A stretch of DNA of 64,000 nucleotides from Bacillus weihaiensis (GCF_001889165.1 NZ_CP016020.1:3074501-3138500), one strand, 5' to 3'. Positions 23,360-33,379 are shown, counted from the first letter of the stretch. Program-made: numbers and translations. Notes: generated from the sequence alone by a model not told the origin.

Positions 23360-24474
23360 CTCATCACCTGTTGGATATGTCGCGTCAAAGAAAACGCCTC
23401 GACATACTCTTTTTTCACTTGTTTTCCTACGATAAGATTTGCCATCATTTCTCCCGTTTTTGGAGCTAGTAAGATGCCATTTCGATAATGTCCAGTAGCA
23501 AAATAGAGATGTTCTCCACTCGGGTGCTGACCTATATATGGCTTCCCATCAATTGTTTGTGGTCTTAATCCAGCCCATGTATCTAGTAATGTAGCATACT
23601 TGATATCTGGTAAAATAGGTGCCATTTTATTCATCAATGATTGAATCCCTCCAAAGGTAGGCTCTGTCGTCCAATCATCTTCAACCATCGTTGCTCCAAT
23701 GACAAGCTTGCCATTTCCCTTGGGTACGATATAACAATGGTCATAAAAGATTGTTTTTTCTAGCTTTATCTTGTCACTTTTAACTGACAGGCATTCACCT
23801 TTTACTGGCTTCATTCCTAGCTGTAGATCAAGATTTTTTAAAAAATAATGGCTCCATACACCATTTGCAATGACGACATGCTTACTATAATAAGTCCCTT
23901 TAGCTGTTTGAAGAGCGTAATCCTTCTCATCTGTTTTCTCTATGGAATGAACAGGAACATTCTCTACTATGTCGGCACCTAAGAATCTAGCAGACTTAGA
24001 GAAGGCAAGACACGTATCGACTGGAGAGACATGCCCATCCTCTGGTATGTAGAGGGCCCCTACAAGATCAGAGGAAAGAGTTGGTTCATGTTTTAGTACT
24101 TGTTCCCTTGGGTGCCATTCTAATGTACTATTCATAGGCAGCGCTCTTTTCAACGTTTCTGCCTCTTCCTCATTATATGCAAGCTTATACATCCCTCGAT
24201 CAAAAAGTTGAATAGAGACTTGTGAGAGGTCAAAAAGCTCTTGATTTAAAGTATGGTAGTATCTTTGACTTTCCTTGGCAAATTGATAAAATGCATCATC
24301 ATCATCTAATTCAGAGTTCGCGCCAAGCATCCCCGCTGCCGCACGAGTGGCTCCAGAACCAACTGCATTTCCTTCTAGTACAACAACAGATACATTTTCT
24401 TTTGCTAGATGATAGGCAATGGATTGACCAATAATTCCTCCACCAACGATTGCTACATCATAATCCGTTTTCAT
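23356..24474 (-). CDS. thiO: Glycine oxidase ThiO
   Basis: 372-residue FAD-dependent oxidase of the DAO family that makes dehydroglycine for thiazole synthesis. The FAD-binding N-terminus is YDVAIVGGGIIGQSIAYHLA; later motifs are GSGATRAAAGMLGA, GHVSPVDTCLAF, TWAGLRPQTIDGKPYIG and TGHYRNGILLAP. The start overlaps tenI by 17 bp and the end overlaps thiS by 4 bp, so the operon is tightly packed. Confidence 0.93.
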   Translation of the reverse strand: MKTDYDVAIVGGGIIGQSIAYHLAKENVSVVVLEGNAVGSGATRAAAGMLGANSELDDDDAFYQFAKESQRYYHTLNQELFDLSQVSIQLFDRGMYKLAYNEEEAETLKRALPMNSTLEWHPREQVLKHEPTLSSDLVGALYIPEDGHVSPVDTCLAFSKSARFLGADIVENVPVHSIEKTDEKDYALQTAKGTYYSKHVVIANGVWSHYFLKNLDLQLGMKPVKGECLSVKSDKIKLEKTIFYDHCYIVPKGNGKLVIGATMVEDDWTTEPTFGGIQSLMNKMAPILPDIKYATLLDTWAGLRPQTIDGKPYIGQHPSGEHLYFATGHYRNGILLAPKTGEMMANLIVGKQVKKEYVEAFSLTRHIQQVMR

Positions 24475-25078
24475 CCTCTCCCTCCTCTTTCACCCTACTT
24501 TTTTTTAAGTGCTTAACGGCTTGAAGTGGATCATCACTTCCCATTACAGAAGACATCACAGCCACACCATGAACCTTATCAGGTATCAGCTTTATCGTTT
24601 CGGCTGTCATTCCACCTATAGCTATAACAGGAATGGATACACTTCGACAGATTTTTTTTAACTCATCAATACCTCTTGGCTCAAGCCCTTCCTTAGAGTG
24701 AGTTGAAAATATGTGGCCGTATAAAAGATAGTCGGCTCCATCCTGTTCACTTTTTTTCGCTTCCTCTATAGAATGAACAGACCGTCCAATTCTGATTGTT
24801 GGTTGGTAATGTTTCACCTCTTGAATAGAAAAGCTACTGCCCGGTAAATGAACTCGACTTAACCCTTGTAATAAAGCCACATCTAAGCGGTCATTCACAA
24901 TAAGCTTATCAGTTGGTACACCTTTTTCTCTTAACTTAGTGACGATCTCCATAATCTCAGCTGCAGATTTTTGCTTCTCACGAATATGAATAAAATCTAC
25001 TTCTCTATGAATCATAAGAATTTTTTCAGTTAAGCTCTCTATTGTTTGTTTTCCATCTGTAATGACATGAAGCTCCAT
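24458..25078 (-). CDS. tenI: Thiazole tautomerase TenI
   Basis: 206-residue ThiE-fold protein. It lacks the ThiE substrate motif IGQED and instead has VHLPGSSFSI, as in TenI, which aromatises the thiazole product of ThiG. Other motifs: DFIHIREKQKSAAEI, IGRSVHSIEEAKK, YLLYGHIFSTHSKEGLEPRG and IPVIAIGGM. In B. subtilis tenA precedes tenI; here no tenA is present and tenI is the first gene behind the TPP riboswitch. Confidence 0.88.
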   Translation of the reverse strand: MELHVITDGKQTIESLTEKILMIHREVDFIHIREKQKSAAEIMEIVTKLREKGVPTDKLIVNDRLDVALLQGLSRVHLPGSSFSIQEVKHYQPTIRIGRSVHSIEEAKKSEQDGADYLLYGHIFSTHSKEGLEPRGIDELKKICRSVSIPVIAIGGMTAETIKLIPDKVHGVAVMSSVMGSDDPLQAVKHLKKSRVKEEGEDENGL

Positions 25079-25215
25079 CTGTATCTATCACCTGTATTCG
25101 TTTTCTCTCTAAAAAAGAGAGGTTCTTTTCTTTCATGCTAGGAGTGTTCTAATGAAATAAAACGATTACACTTAGCGCTTATCCCTATCTCATGAAGATT
25201 TCATTTTCTACTAAA

Positions 25216-25249
25216 CAAAAAACCACTTCCTCGTAAGAAAGTGGTTTAC
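25216..25249 (-). terminator. Terminator of the TPP riboswitch
   Basis: Minus-strand AAACCACTT and AAGTGGTTT pair around TCTTACGAGG-like loop and are followed by T6. The 5' arm AAACCACTT can alternatively pair with GGGAAGTGG at the end of the aptamer, giving the switch. Confidence 0.8.
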
Positions 25250-25268
25250 ACACATAGACAAAAATGCC

Positions 25269-25372
25269 GTAAGCCACTTCCCTACGCTGGTACAAACCAG
25301 ATCAGGTTATAAGGGTCTTAAAGAAACACTTTAATCTCAGCCCATTACTTAAGGCACCCCTAGCGGTTGTTC
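25269..25372 (-). promoter_or_regulatory. TPP riboswitch (THI element) of tenI-thiOSGFD
   Basis: Minus strand carries the THI-box core: CTAGGGGTGCC, GGGCTGAGAT, GACCCTT, ACCTGATCTGG, TACCAGCGTAGGGAAGTGG in the correct order. Between GGGCTGAGAT and GACCCTT is a short variable P3 arm. Placed about 190 bp upstream of tenI, it acts through the terminator at 25216-25249. Confidence 0.95.
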
Positions 25373-25444
25373 TTATTCTATTACATTCTATGATACCAAA
25401 TGAAAAAATTCTTTCAAGAGAAAAATGTTTTCCTCTTATTCAAA

Positions 25445-27295
25445 TTAAATAAACTCAAGCTCTTGCCTTAGTTCATTCACATATTCTCTTGAGCCAGTTA
25501 CGATCAATCGATCTCCCAGCTTAAGATCAGTATCCCCATGAGGGACAAGTGAATCTTTCCCTCTAAAAATACGTACGAAGATGATATCTCCCGTAAATGG
25601 GAAATTTCTTAATAAAATATTATCATATTTAGCATTATTTAAATTAATTTGGTAAAGCGTTGTTTCCTGATTGGTTAAGATTCTCATAACACTTGGTGCT
25701 TCAATTAGAGCACGTAGCATTGTTTTTGTGGAAAGAAGTGTAGAGAATGTATCAATTTGTACTTCTTTCAGCTTAGCATCCAATTCAGGCGAAACGACAC
25801 TAGCAATAACTCGATCGACTTTCTCCTCTTTCGCAAATAAAGAGATCTCAGCATTTCGTTTTTCATCACCAGTGGCAACAACAATTAAATCTACATCAAA
25901 TGCATTATGTGACTTTAACGTCTCTAAATTGAAATCCTGCACTTCACGAATCTCAAACAACGATTGAGAGATCTGTTTATCAATTTTATCTTGTTGAGTA
26001 TGATAAACCGTTGTTTCATACAGTTCAGGATTCAGCTCTCTTGTTACAGGGAGAGACATTTGATTCGCACCAATGAATGCAACCTTAATCTTTGTTTGCT
26101 CTGTTTCCGTTTTAGGGAAGAGCTTCTTGAAGAAAATAGGTGTGACAATACATGTAATAATGGCAACTAATATCAGCGCACCAGACATTTCAGACGTAAT
26201 AATCTCCATTCTTTCTCCAATTGTTGCAGCCGCAATAACTAATGAAAGAGTTGATGTTAATAAGAAACCTGATGCCAACGTTGTTTTCCAGTCATACCAT
26301 CTCTTTAAATAAAGAACAGGGACAATCTTTGAAACTAATAACGCAATAAATAATAGTGGTATTAATAGTAAAATATTAGGATCCTTAAATAATGCCCAAA
26401 TATCTAGTTCAACACCCACCATTACGAAGAAGATTGGAATCAAAAATCCATATCCAAACGAATCAAGCTTTTGAACCATTTCCTTATTCGGTGATAATAA
26501 TGAAACAAGTACACCAGCTAAGAACGCTCCTAAAATGTTTTCTGCTCCAATTGTTTCAGAAATGGCTACTAATAAAATGATTAGCGTAAAGACAGCTCGC
26601 GTCCCTATTTGTATGGTTCCTTTTGACATTGTCTCAATAAAGGATCGATTTTTAAACGATTTTCCTAAGAAATAAAGCCCTATACCTGCACCGAACAGGA
26701 CAAGTAATAACCATGTATTATTATCTCCCCCATCATAAATGGAAGCAAAGACAGCTAATAAGACCATTGTTACTAAGTCAGCAATAACCGCTACAAGTAA
26801 AATCGTTTGGCCAATGTTCGATTTCATAATTTGTGCATCTTTTAAAGTTGGAACAACCACCCCAAGTGAAATGGTTGAAATAATTAAGGTCATTAAGAAC
26901 GCATTATCAATAAAGCCTACCCATACGAAAATGTAAGACAGCAATAGTGATAAAGCAAAAATCCCTATGAAAATAATGAGAGATACGACAAATGTATTCG
27001 GTGCATCTTTACCAGATGGAAGCTTTTCCTTCTTCTTTCCACCTGCAAATGCTGAGAAATCAATTTCTAATCCACTTAAGAACATTAGGAAAATAAAGCC
27101 TAACATCGAAAGTGTTTCAAGCCACATATCTTGATGAACGACATCAAAACCACTTTTACCTATAATTAAACCAATAATGATTTCAGCAACAACAACTGGC
27201 ATAAAATTCATTTTCAGTCTGTGTAATAAAATCGGTGTCAAAAATGCAGCAAGAATAACAATAACTAATGAAGTAACGGATGCTCCGTGCATCAT
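25445..27295 (-). CDS. yjbQ: CPA2-type monovalent cation/proton antiporter YjbQ
   Basis: 616 residues. The first ~390 residues form about twelve membrane helices of the Na+/H+ exchanger (CPA2) family, including IIIGLIIGKSGF and FLAGVLVSLLSP. Residues ~405-520 are an RCK_N-like regulator domain (KVAFIGANQMSLPV, then DVDLIVVATGDEKRNAEI), and the last ~80 residues an RCK_C domain ending KLGDRLIVTGSREYVNELR. Related proteins move K+ or Na+ against H+. Matches B. subtilis YjbQ in length and position. Strong GGAGGG precedes the start. Confidence 0.9.
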   Translation of the reverse strand: MMHGASVTSLVIVILAAFLTPILLHRLKMNFMPVVVAEIIIGLIIGKSGFDVVHQDMWLETLSMLGFIFLMFLSGLEIDFSAFAGGKKKEKLPSGKDAPNTFVVSLIIFIGIFALSLLLSYIFVWVGFIDNAFLMTLIISTISLGVVVPTLKDAQIMKSNIGQTILLVAVIADLVTMVLLAVFASIYDGGDNNTWLLLVLFGAGIGLYFLGKSFKNRSFIETMSKGTIQIGTRAVFTLIILLVAISETIGAENILGAFLAGVLVSLLSPNKEMVQKLDSFGYGFLIPIFFVMVGVELDIWALFKDPNILLLIPLLFIALLVSKIVPVLYLKRWYDWKTTLASGFLLTSTLSLVIAAATIGERMEIITSEMSGALILVAIITCIVTPIFFKKLFPKTETEQTKIKVAFIGANQMSLPVTRELNPELYETTVYHTQQDKIDKQISQSLFEIREVQDFNLETLKSHNAFDVDLIVVATGDEKRNAEISLFAKEEKVDRVIASVVSPELDAKLKEVQIDTFSTLLSTKTMLRALIEAPSVMRILTNQETTLYQINLNNAKYDNILLRNFPFTGDIIFVRIFRGKDSLVPHGDTDLKLGDRLIVTGSREYVNELRQELEFI

Positions 27296-27565
27296 ATCCC
27301 TCCTTTTTTAACGAACAATAATAAAAATAAGGCTGTTTTTCTTATACGTTGTGATTTCGGAAATTTTTCCCCGGATACAAGGTTTTCACTCTATACAAGA
27401 TAGTAGGACAAGTACGCTCCATTCTTTGATGATAATGTTATACAACATATAAAAAATAAGCCATTGATATGCTTCTTTTTCTGTTACTTTTCACGAATGA
27501 AGAAAAAACGTGAAGGAACAATTATTCTTATAACCCTCTTTTTGACCTGTGCTTACAATCATCCA

Positions 27566-28933
27566 TTATAGAAGGTATTGCATAAATAAAGTAGCCATTC
27601 CAAAATAAATAAGAATACTTATGATATCATTTATAGTTGTAATAAAAGGGCCTGACGCTACAGCTGGGTCAACTTTTAATCGGTGCATGATTAATGGTAT
27701 AAAAGCACCTGCAATTGTTGCAACTGTTAATGTAGCTAAAATCGAGATCCCAACTAACATACCTAAGAATATATCGCCTTTCCATACAAACACAACTAAC
27801 GTTACGACAATTCCGCAAATAGTTCCAGTAATAAGACCTGTACCTGCCTCACGAAGAAGCATTTTCGATAAGCTCTGTTCTTCATGATCCCCAACAGAAA
27901 TTCTTCTAACGGCAACCGCTAGGGCTTGTGTACCGGTATTTCCAGCCATCCCTGCAATTAGGGGAATAAACACGGCTAATATAGCCACCTGATTTAATGT
28001 ATCTTCAAATCGACCAATAAGACTAGCTGTGAACATGCCTAAAAATAATAAAATTATTAACCAAGGAAGCCTCTTTTTAGCCGCTGAAAGTGGGCCACGA
28101 TCTTGAGAGTCCACATCTGATACAGCAGCAAGCTTAGAGTAGTCATCACTTGCTTCTTCATCAATAACGTCGACGATATCATCGACCGTAATAATCCCTA
28201 AGAGATGGCCCCTGAAATCGATAACAGGTAATGCAAGGAAATTATAATCCTTCATTTTTCTAGCTACTTCTTCTTGGTCCTCACCAACACTAACAGAGTA
28301 AACACGCTCGTTCATAATGTCTGATACCATCGCATCTGGTTCATTAATAATAAGATCTCTTAAAGATATAACTCCAACTAGCTTCTTGTCTTCATCTATG
28401 ACAAACACATAATAAATCGTTTCTGCGTTGGGAGCCTCATTTTTTAAAATTTGCATCGCAGAGTTTAGTGTCTGATTAGCATGAATCGCAATATACTCAG
28501 TGGTCATGATACTACCAGCAGTGTACTCTTCATAGTGAAGAAGTTCGCGAATTTCTTCAGCCGCCTCATCATCCATTATCGTTAAGTAGCTTGCTACTTG
28601 ATCTTTATCAAGTTCATTTAACACGTCAACGGCATCATCGGCATACATTTGAGCAAGCATCTGAGCAGCAAATGTAGGGTCCATTTCTGATAAATAAGTT
28701 TCGTATTGATCATCTTCATCTTCTATATTTTCAAAAACAGCAGCCATCTCTTCTGGAGATAAAAACTGATACAGGATGAGACGTTCCTCTTGATCAAGTT
28801 TAATGAAAAACTTTGCTTGGTCATATGGATGCTGTTCAAGAAAAATATTCCTAAATTCATCCAATTTATGGTGAGAGATAGCCGAGAGAAGTTCATCCTC
28901 TTCTAGCTCTACTTTTTCTCGTTCTTCCGACAT
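27566..28933 (-). CDS. mgtE: Magnesium transporter MgtE
   Basis: 455 residues. The N-terminal MgtE_N domain with YLSEMDPTFAAQMLAQMYADDAVDVL is followed by tandem CBS domains (about residues 138-260, with TIYYVFVIDEDKKLVGVISL and HLLGIITVDDIVDVI), the plug helix, and five C-terminal membrane helices including PLIAGMAGNTGTQALA. Acts as a Mg2+-gated Mg2+ channel/transporter. No M-box (ykoK) riboswitch is visible in the 330 bp upstream, unlike B. subtilis mgtE. Confidence 0.93.
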   Translation of the reverse strand: MSEEREKVELEEDELLSAISHHKLDEFRNIFLEQHPYDQAKFFIKLDQEERLILYQFLSPEEMAAVFENIEDEDDQYETYLSEMDPTFAAQMLAQMYADDAVDVLNELDKDQVASYLTIMDDEAAEEIRELLHYEEYTAGSIMTTEYIAIHANQTLNSAMQILKNEAPNAETIYYVFVIDEDKKLVGVISLRDLIINEPDAMVSDIMNERVYSVSVGEDQEEVARKMKDYNFLALPVIDFRGHLLGIITVDDIVDVIDEEASDDYSKLAAVSDVDSQDRGPLSAAKKRLPWLIILLFLGMFTASLIGRFEDTLNQVAILAVFIPLIAGMAGNTGTQALAVAVRRISVGDHEEQSLSKMLLREAGTGLITGTICGIVVTLVVFVWKGDIFLGMLVGISILATLTVATIAGAFIPLIMHRLKVDPAVASGPFITTINDIISILIYFGMATLFMQYLL

Positions 28934-29490
28934 AAATGCTCCCCCTCTCTATGCCATCTTCACGCTTGTTTTTTTGACAGTTATCTAAATGATTCTACAA
29001 TTTGTGCTATTGATCACAATACTATAATATTCTATAAGTGAATGCCTAAGCAATACAATACTTTGTTTTAAAAAATGGCTCTGTTCTAAATCTTTATGGT
29101 TATTTATAAGTAATTTCAAGGAAAATAGTCATTATTAACACGTAAGACCCAGGTAAGGATGAAGAATAGAGCAAGAGAAAAACCTAGTAACTAGAGGAAA
29201 AATCTAGCATTTGGGATTTTCCAAAGAAACACCCTAAATAAAAATGTACCCGTTAACGATATGGATAGTATGCCTTATCTACTCTTTCGTACTATTCTCT
29301 CTTTAGCTTGCAAATTGCTTTATGTTACAGCTTTCATTTCAACGTTTTTTTCTTCACTTCTATCGTTTGTGATAATAACGAACATAGGTCGAAACGAGTC
29401 TTTGCAAAATGTTCATAATGAATTAAGATGGTTAATGATACAATGAGGTAGAGAAAGAATTCAAGATAATTGATTAGAAAGGGATCTTTT
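28934..29490. other. Divergent non-coding interval mgtE / rodA-like gene
   Basis: No ORF with a ribosome site; a 61-codon frame at 29261-29446 has none. AT-rich with short palindromes such as CTAGTAACTAG. I see no M-box, other riboswitch core or repeat copy. Confidence 0.4.
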
Positions 29491-30654
29491 ATGACAAACG
29501 ATAAATCCCCGCAACAACAAATAGATTACACATTGATTTTTATTTTATTTTTATTGGCAATATTGAGTACTGTCGCTATAAATAGTGCAGAAGCTACATT
29601 GCCTGATGTATTAAAAAATATAAACTTTTCCGTTAAACAAATCCAATGGTATATCATCGGTTCTATAGCTGTTGTGATTACGATGATTATAGACTATGAC
29701 CGCTTCAGACAACTATCTTGGTATTTATACGGATTTGGTATGGTTTTACTAGTGGGTCTTGAAGTTCTTCCAGAAGGATTAGTGCAGACTATTAAAGGGG
29801 CAACAAGTTGGTATAAGTTAGGACCACTTGGAAACTTTCAGCCTTCTGAGCTTATGAAGATTTTTATGATTATTGTCCTGAGTAAAGTGATAGCTGATCA
29901 TCGAGAAAAATATCCAAACAACTCCGTTTCCGATGATTTCCTACTATTAGGAAAATTGGCTGCTACAGCAGGTCCACCTGTTCTATTATTAGTAAGACAG
30001 CCAGATATGGGAATGACTATGGTGTTCTGTGCAATTATCGGTTCACTCGTTTTAATATCAGGCATCAAATGGAAAATCATTCTACCGGTTGTGTTTACAG
30101 GTATTTTAGCGATTGGAACGTTTCTAACGATCTTTTTCAAATATCCCGAGTTACTAGGTAGCATGAAAGCCTATCAGCTTGACCGTTTCTATGGCTGGCT
30201 AAACCCTTGGGAATACTCTGGTGAACAAGGGTTTCAGCTTGTAAAATCCTTGTTAGCGATTGGTTCCGGTGAATTAGGCGGGAAAGGCTATCAAAATCTA
30301 GAGGTTTATCTTCCTGAGGCACATACTGATTTTATTTTCGCTGTCATCTCTGAGCAATTTGGATTTATTGGGGGAAGCCTTGTGATTTCACTTTTCTTTC
30401 TCTTAATTTATCGAATGATTCATATCGCTTTAGAAAGTAACGATCCATTCGGAAGCTACTTATGTACGGGTGTTATTGGGATGATAACGTTCCAAGTGTT
30501 CCAGAATGTCGGAATGACAATTGGGCTGTTACCAATTACTGGACTGCCTCTTCCATTTGTAAGCTATGGAGGAAGTTCACTTGCAACCTATATGATCGCA
30601 ATTGGAATCGTGTTAAATGTACGTTCACGTACTAGAAAATACATGTTTGATTAA
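29491..30654 (+). CDS. FtsW/RodA/SpoVE-family SEDS protein (RodA-like)
   Basis: 387 residues from the ATG at 29491 (MTNDKSPQQQ), preceded by AAAGGGATC. About ten membrane helices; SEDS motifs are TIKGATSWYKLGPLGNFQPSELMK, the large extracellular loop with FYGWLNPWEYSGEQGFQLVKSLLAIGSGELGGKGY, and LPITGLPLPFVSYGGSS near the C-terminus. These enzymes polymerise peptidoglycan with a partner class B PBP. It is most like RodA, but no PBP or mre gene is adjacent, so it may be an extra paralogue. Confidence 0.87.
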   Translation: MTNDKSPQQQIDYTLIFILFLLAILSTVAINSAEATLPDVLKNINFSVKQIQWYIIGSIAVVITMIIDYDRFRQLSWYLYGFGMVLLVGLEVLPEGLVQTIKGATSWYKLGPLGNFQPSELMKIFMIIVLSKVIADHREKYPNNSVSDDFLLLGKLAATAGPPVLLLVRQPDMGMTMVFCAIIGSLVLISGIKWKIILPVVFTGILAIGTFLTIFFKYPELLGSMKAYQLDRFYGWLNPWEYSGEQGFQLVKSLLAIGSGELGGKGYQNLEVYLPEAHTDFIFAVISEQFGFIGGSLVISLFFLLIYRMIHIALESNDPFGSYLCTGVIGMITFQVFQNVGMTIGLLPITGLPLPFVSYGGSSLATYMIAIGIVLNVRSRTRKYMFD

Positions 30655-30660
30655 TCATTG

Positions 30661-30787
30661 GACGAGGCTGGGACAGAAAGTGCTTAACACCTTATCACAA
30701 CAACGAGATGTACGTACTGATTTATTAAGTGTACTCTATAATTTGGAACGAAAGGTGTCTGGCTCTATGGTTTTTCCAAGCCTCGTT
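30661..30787 (+). repeat. Dispersed ~120-bp palindromic repeat, copy R2
   Basis: Starts 6 bp after the rodA-like stop: GACGAGGCTGGGACAGAAAG, TGCTTAACACCTTATCACAACAA, GAGATGTACGTACTG, GTGTACTC, GGAACGAAAGGTGTCTGGCTC, ending CCAAGCCTCGTT. The outer arms ACGAGGCT/AGCCTCGT are inverted repeats. Block order is as in R1 and R3. Confidence 0.75.
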
Positions 30788-30875
30788 TTCTCCGTTTTTT
30801 AACTGAATAGCAGGTAATAAAGAAGAAATGCGTCTTCTCTATCCGTTTTAAAACTTACACATAAGGAGTGTCTTC

Positions 30876-31604
30876 ATGATTGATGTGATCGGTGATATTC
30901 ACGGGTGTTATGAGGAATTTGAACAACTAACTAAGAAGCTTGGCTATGACTGGTCTACTGGCATTCCTTTGCATAATAATGGACGAAAGCTCTCATTTGT
31001 AGGAGATTTAACAGATCGTGGACCAGAGTCTTTAAAGGTAATAACGACTGTTTACCAGCTTATTAAAGAAGACAAGGCTTTTTATTCACCAGGTAATCAT
31101 TGCAACAAGCTCTATCGATTCTTTTTAGGGAATAAGGTCCAAACCACTCATGGACTTGAAACAACGGTTGCTGAATATGAGAAGCTCTCCTCTCCTAAAC
31201 AGGAAGAAGTGAAAAAATCATTTATCTGGCTATACGAAAAGGCTCCGCTTTATCAAGTTCATGACAATGGGAAACTCATTGTCGCACATGCTGGAATAAA
31301 AGAGGAGTATATTGGAAAAACCACCTCTCGTGTCAAAACCTTTGTTTTATATGGAGACATTACTGGTGAAACAAATCCTGATGGTACGCCTGTTAGAAGA
31401 GATTGGTCTAAACATTATAATGGAACAGCTATGATTGTTTATGGTCATACTCCAATGAAAATACCAAAGCGTACAAATCGAACAATTAATATTGATACAG
31501 GGGCTGTTTTCGGAAATGAACTAACAGCCTATCGTTATCCTGAGGATGAAACAATTTCTGTTCCTTCTAGCCTTCCATATGACGAAGCGAGATTTAGAGC
31601 GTAA
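30876..31604 (+). CDS. prpE: PrpE, bis(5'-nucleosyl)-tetraphosphatase / protein phosphatase
   Basis: 242-residue calcineurin-like metallophosphoesterase with [39 protein letters not shown] and VYGHTPMK, the metal-binding motifs of the PPP family. B. subtilis PrpE hydrolyses Ap4A asymmetrically and affects spore germination. AAGGAG precedes the ATG. It converges on yjbO, separated by a strong bidirectional terminator, the same order as in B. subtilis. Confidence 0.92.
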   Translation: MIDVIGDIHGCYEEFEQLTKKLGYDWSTGIPLHNNGRKLSFVGDLTDRGPESLKVITTVYQLIKEDKAFYSPGNHCNKLYRFFLGNKVQTTHGLETTVAEYEKLSSPKQEEVKKSFIWLYEKAPLYQVHDNGKLIVAHAGIKEEYIGKTTSRVKTFVLYGDITGETNPDGTPVRRDWSKHYNGTAMIVYGHTPMKIPKRTNRTINIDTGAVFGNELTAYRYPEDETISVPSSLPYDEARFRA

Positions 31605-31642
31605 CAAAGAGGCTAAGGGCATAATGTCCTTAGCCTCTTTGT
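31604..31642. terminator. Bidirectional terminator prpE / yjbO
   Basis: ACAAAGAGGCTAAGG and CCTTAGCCTCTTTGT make a perfect 15-bp stem around a 9-nt loop between convergent genes. Confidence 0.85.
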
Positions 31643-31671
31643 ATGAGGATTATCTAAAAATCCTTTTTCTG

Positions 31672-32559
31672 CTACAGCATTGATTTCATATCGTTAGGTA
31701 ACGGCAAGCTAAAGGAAAGCTCCTTTAAAAGGATAGGATGAAAAAAGGTTAGCTCTGAACTATGTAGAGCTTGCCTCTGTATATGATCCATTCTCCCCCC
31801 ATACAATGAATCACCACAAAGCGGATGGCCAATAGATGCCATGTGAACACGAATCTGATGGGTCCGTCCTGTATCTAACACTAACTTTATATGCGATAGT
31901 TCTTTACTTGTACTTAACACGTTGTAATGTGTAATTGCTTCTTGACCGTCTTCTGTTACGACTCTTTCAATAATACTATCAGATTTTCGACCAATTCTTT
32001 TAGAAATTGTACCTTCTGAAAGCCTGACAGCTCCATGCACAATCGCTTCATAAGAACGATGAATCTGTTTTTTCTTTTGTTGAGTTGAAAATAAGGAGTG
32101 TGCAAAACGATGCTTAGCTACTAGCATGAGTCCAGACGTATCCTTATCGAGGCGATTAACAATGTGAATCGTCGATGGAATGTTTTTTTGTTCATAGTAA
32201 TAAATTAATCCATTTGCTAATGTGCCACTTGGATGATCTCTTGAAGGGATTGACGGCACATTTGCTGGCTTATTAATCACTAAGCAATGGTCATCCTCAT
32301 AGACAATGGAATATGGTACATAAGGATCACCTTCTAGACTTGCCCCCCGATCTTCCTCTGGAAATATGACGGTAAGCAGATCATGCTCCTTCAACTTATA
32401 ACGAACCGTTACATGTTCATCGTTAATACGTATATCCCCACCGTGAAATTTAATATCGGTTAATGCTCGTTTAGAAAGTTGTTTTTCCTTGAGAAAATTG
32501 ACCACTAATTTTCCGCTGTCATAAGCATCTATCACCCAATTTAGTTGAAAAGACTTCAT
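31672..32559 (-). CDS. yjbO: RluD-family pseudouridine synthase YjbO
   Basis: 295 residues from the ATG at 32557-32559 (MKSFQLNW), with AAAGGGA upstream; a longer reading overlaps nadF without a site. An N-terminal S4-like region (KRALTDIKFHGGDIRIN) precedes the RluA/RluD catalytic domain with HIVNRLDKDTSGLMLVAK (catalytic Asp in RLDKDTSG) and LDTGRTHQIRVHMASIGHPLCGD. It isomerises uridines in rRNA or tRNA; the target site is not inferable. Coupled to nadF (17 bp apart). Confidence 0.9.
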   Translation of the reverse strand: MKSFQLNWVIDAYDSGKLVVNFLKEKQLSKRALTDIKFHGGDIRINDEHVTVRYKLKEHDLLTVIFPEEDRGASLEGDPYVPYSIVYEDDHCLVINKPANVPSIPSRDHPSGTLANGLIYYYEQKNIPSTIHIVNRLDKDTSGLMLVAKHRFAHSLFSTQQKKKQIHRSYEAIVHGAVRLSEGTISKRIGRKSDSIIERVVTEDGQEAITHYNVLSTSKELSHIKLVLDTGRTHQIRVHMASIGHPLCGDSLYGGRMDHIQRQALHSSELTFFHPILLKELSFSLPLPNDMKSML

Positions 32560-32575
32560 ACGTGTTCCCTTTCTG

Positions 32576-33379
32576 TTACCGCTCAATGTCTCCAACAAAG
32601 GAATCTCTTACTCGTTTCCAAAATGGAAACGGCTTAAATCGAGCAAAGCGAACATTTTCACTCGCAACACGACATTGGATTGACTTTACATCCTTATGTA
32701 GGAGCGTTAAGTGATCAATTGTAATTTGAAAATCAACGTCATTGACCGGTTTAAGCATGCATGTATGGTGTTCAGGAAGGATAAGCGGTGACCCGATTGT
32801 ACGGAATACACGATTATTAATCGATGCCATTTCAGCTAATTGGATGGCACGTAATGATGGATGGAGAATGGCCCCACCAAGTGCCTTATTATAAGCTGTA
32901 CTTCCTGATGGTGTTGACATACACAAACCATCTCCACGGAACGTTTCAAACATTTGGCCTTTTATTTCAACATCCATGACCAACGTGCCTTCTATACTTT
33001 TAACCGTGCACTCGTTTAAAGCTAAATATCTTGCTTCTCTTCCCCCATCATTATGACGAATGATTACCTCTAATATTGGATATTCAACGATTTGGTAGGG
33101 GGTTTTGGCAATGGCAATAACAAGCTTTTCAATTTCATCAGGAACCCAATCTGCATAAAACCCTAAATGTCCTGTATGAACACCAATAAAAGCTGTTTTA
33201 TCAAGTCTGCTTCGATAACGGTGAAAAGCATATAAAAGGGTACCGTCCCCACCAACCGAAATCACAATATCTGGACAATCCTCATCATATTCCAATTGAA
33301 AATCTATTAAATAAGTTTTCATTTTTTGCATTATTGAATTTGAAATCGGATCACCCTTTGATGAGATAGCAAATTTCAT
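32576..33379 (-). CDS. nadF: NAD kinase NadF (PpnK)
   Basis: 267-residue cytosolic enzyme phosphorylating NAD to NADP. The diagnostic GGDGTLL is at residues 43-49, with [27 protein letters not shown] and the PHPSLR-type segment after it. Length matches B. subtilis NadF. Part of the yjbM-nadF-yjbO operon: it begins 45 bp after yjbM and ends 16 bp before yjbO. Confidence 0.94.
   Translation of the reverse strand: MKFAISSKGDPISNSIMQKMKTYLIDFQLEYDEDCPDIVISVGGDGTLLYAFHRYRSRLDKTAFIGVHTGHLGFYADWVPDEIEKLVIAIAKTPYQIVEYPILEVIIRHNDGGREARYLALNECTVKSIEGTLVMDVEIKGQMFETFRGDGLCMSTPSGSTAYNKALGGAILHPSLRAIQLAEMASINNRVFRTIGSPLILPEHHTCMLKPVNDVDFQITIDHLTLLHKDVKSIQCRVASENVRFARFKPFPFWKRVRDSFVGDIER

Noticed and set aside
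25082-25215. Second switch or small gene between the TPP element terminator and tenI
   Set aside because: Only a weak hairpin (CTCTCT/AGAGAG) and no ORF; nothing beyond a leader sequence.
29261-29446. 61-codon frame between mgtE and the rodA-like gene
   Set aside because: No ribosome site and no recognisable domain; ordinary AT-rich intergenic sequence.
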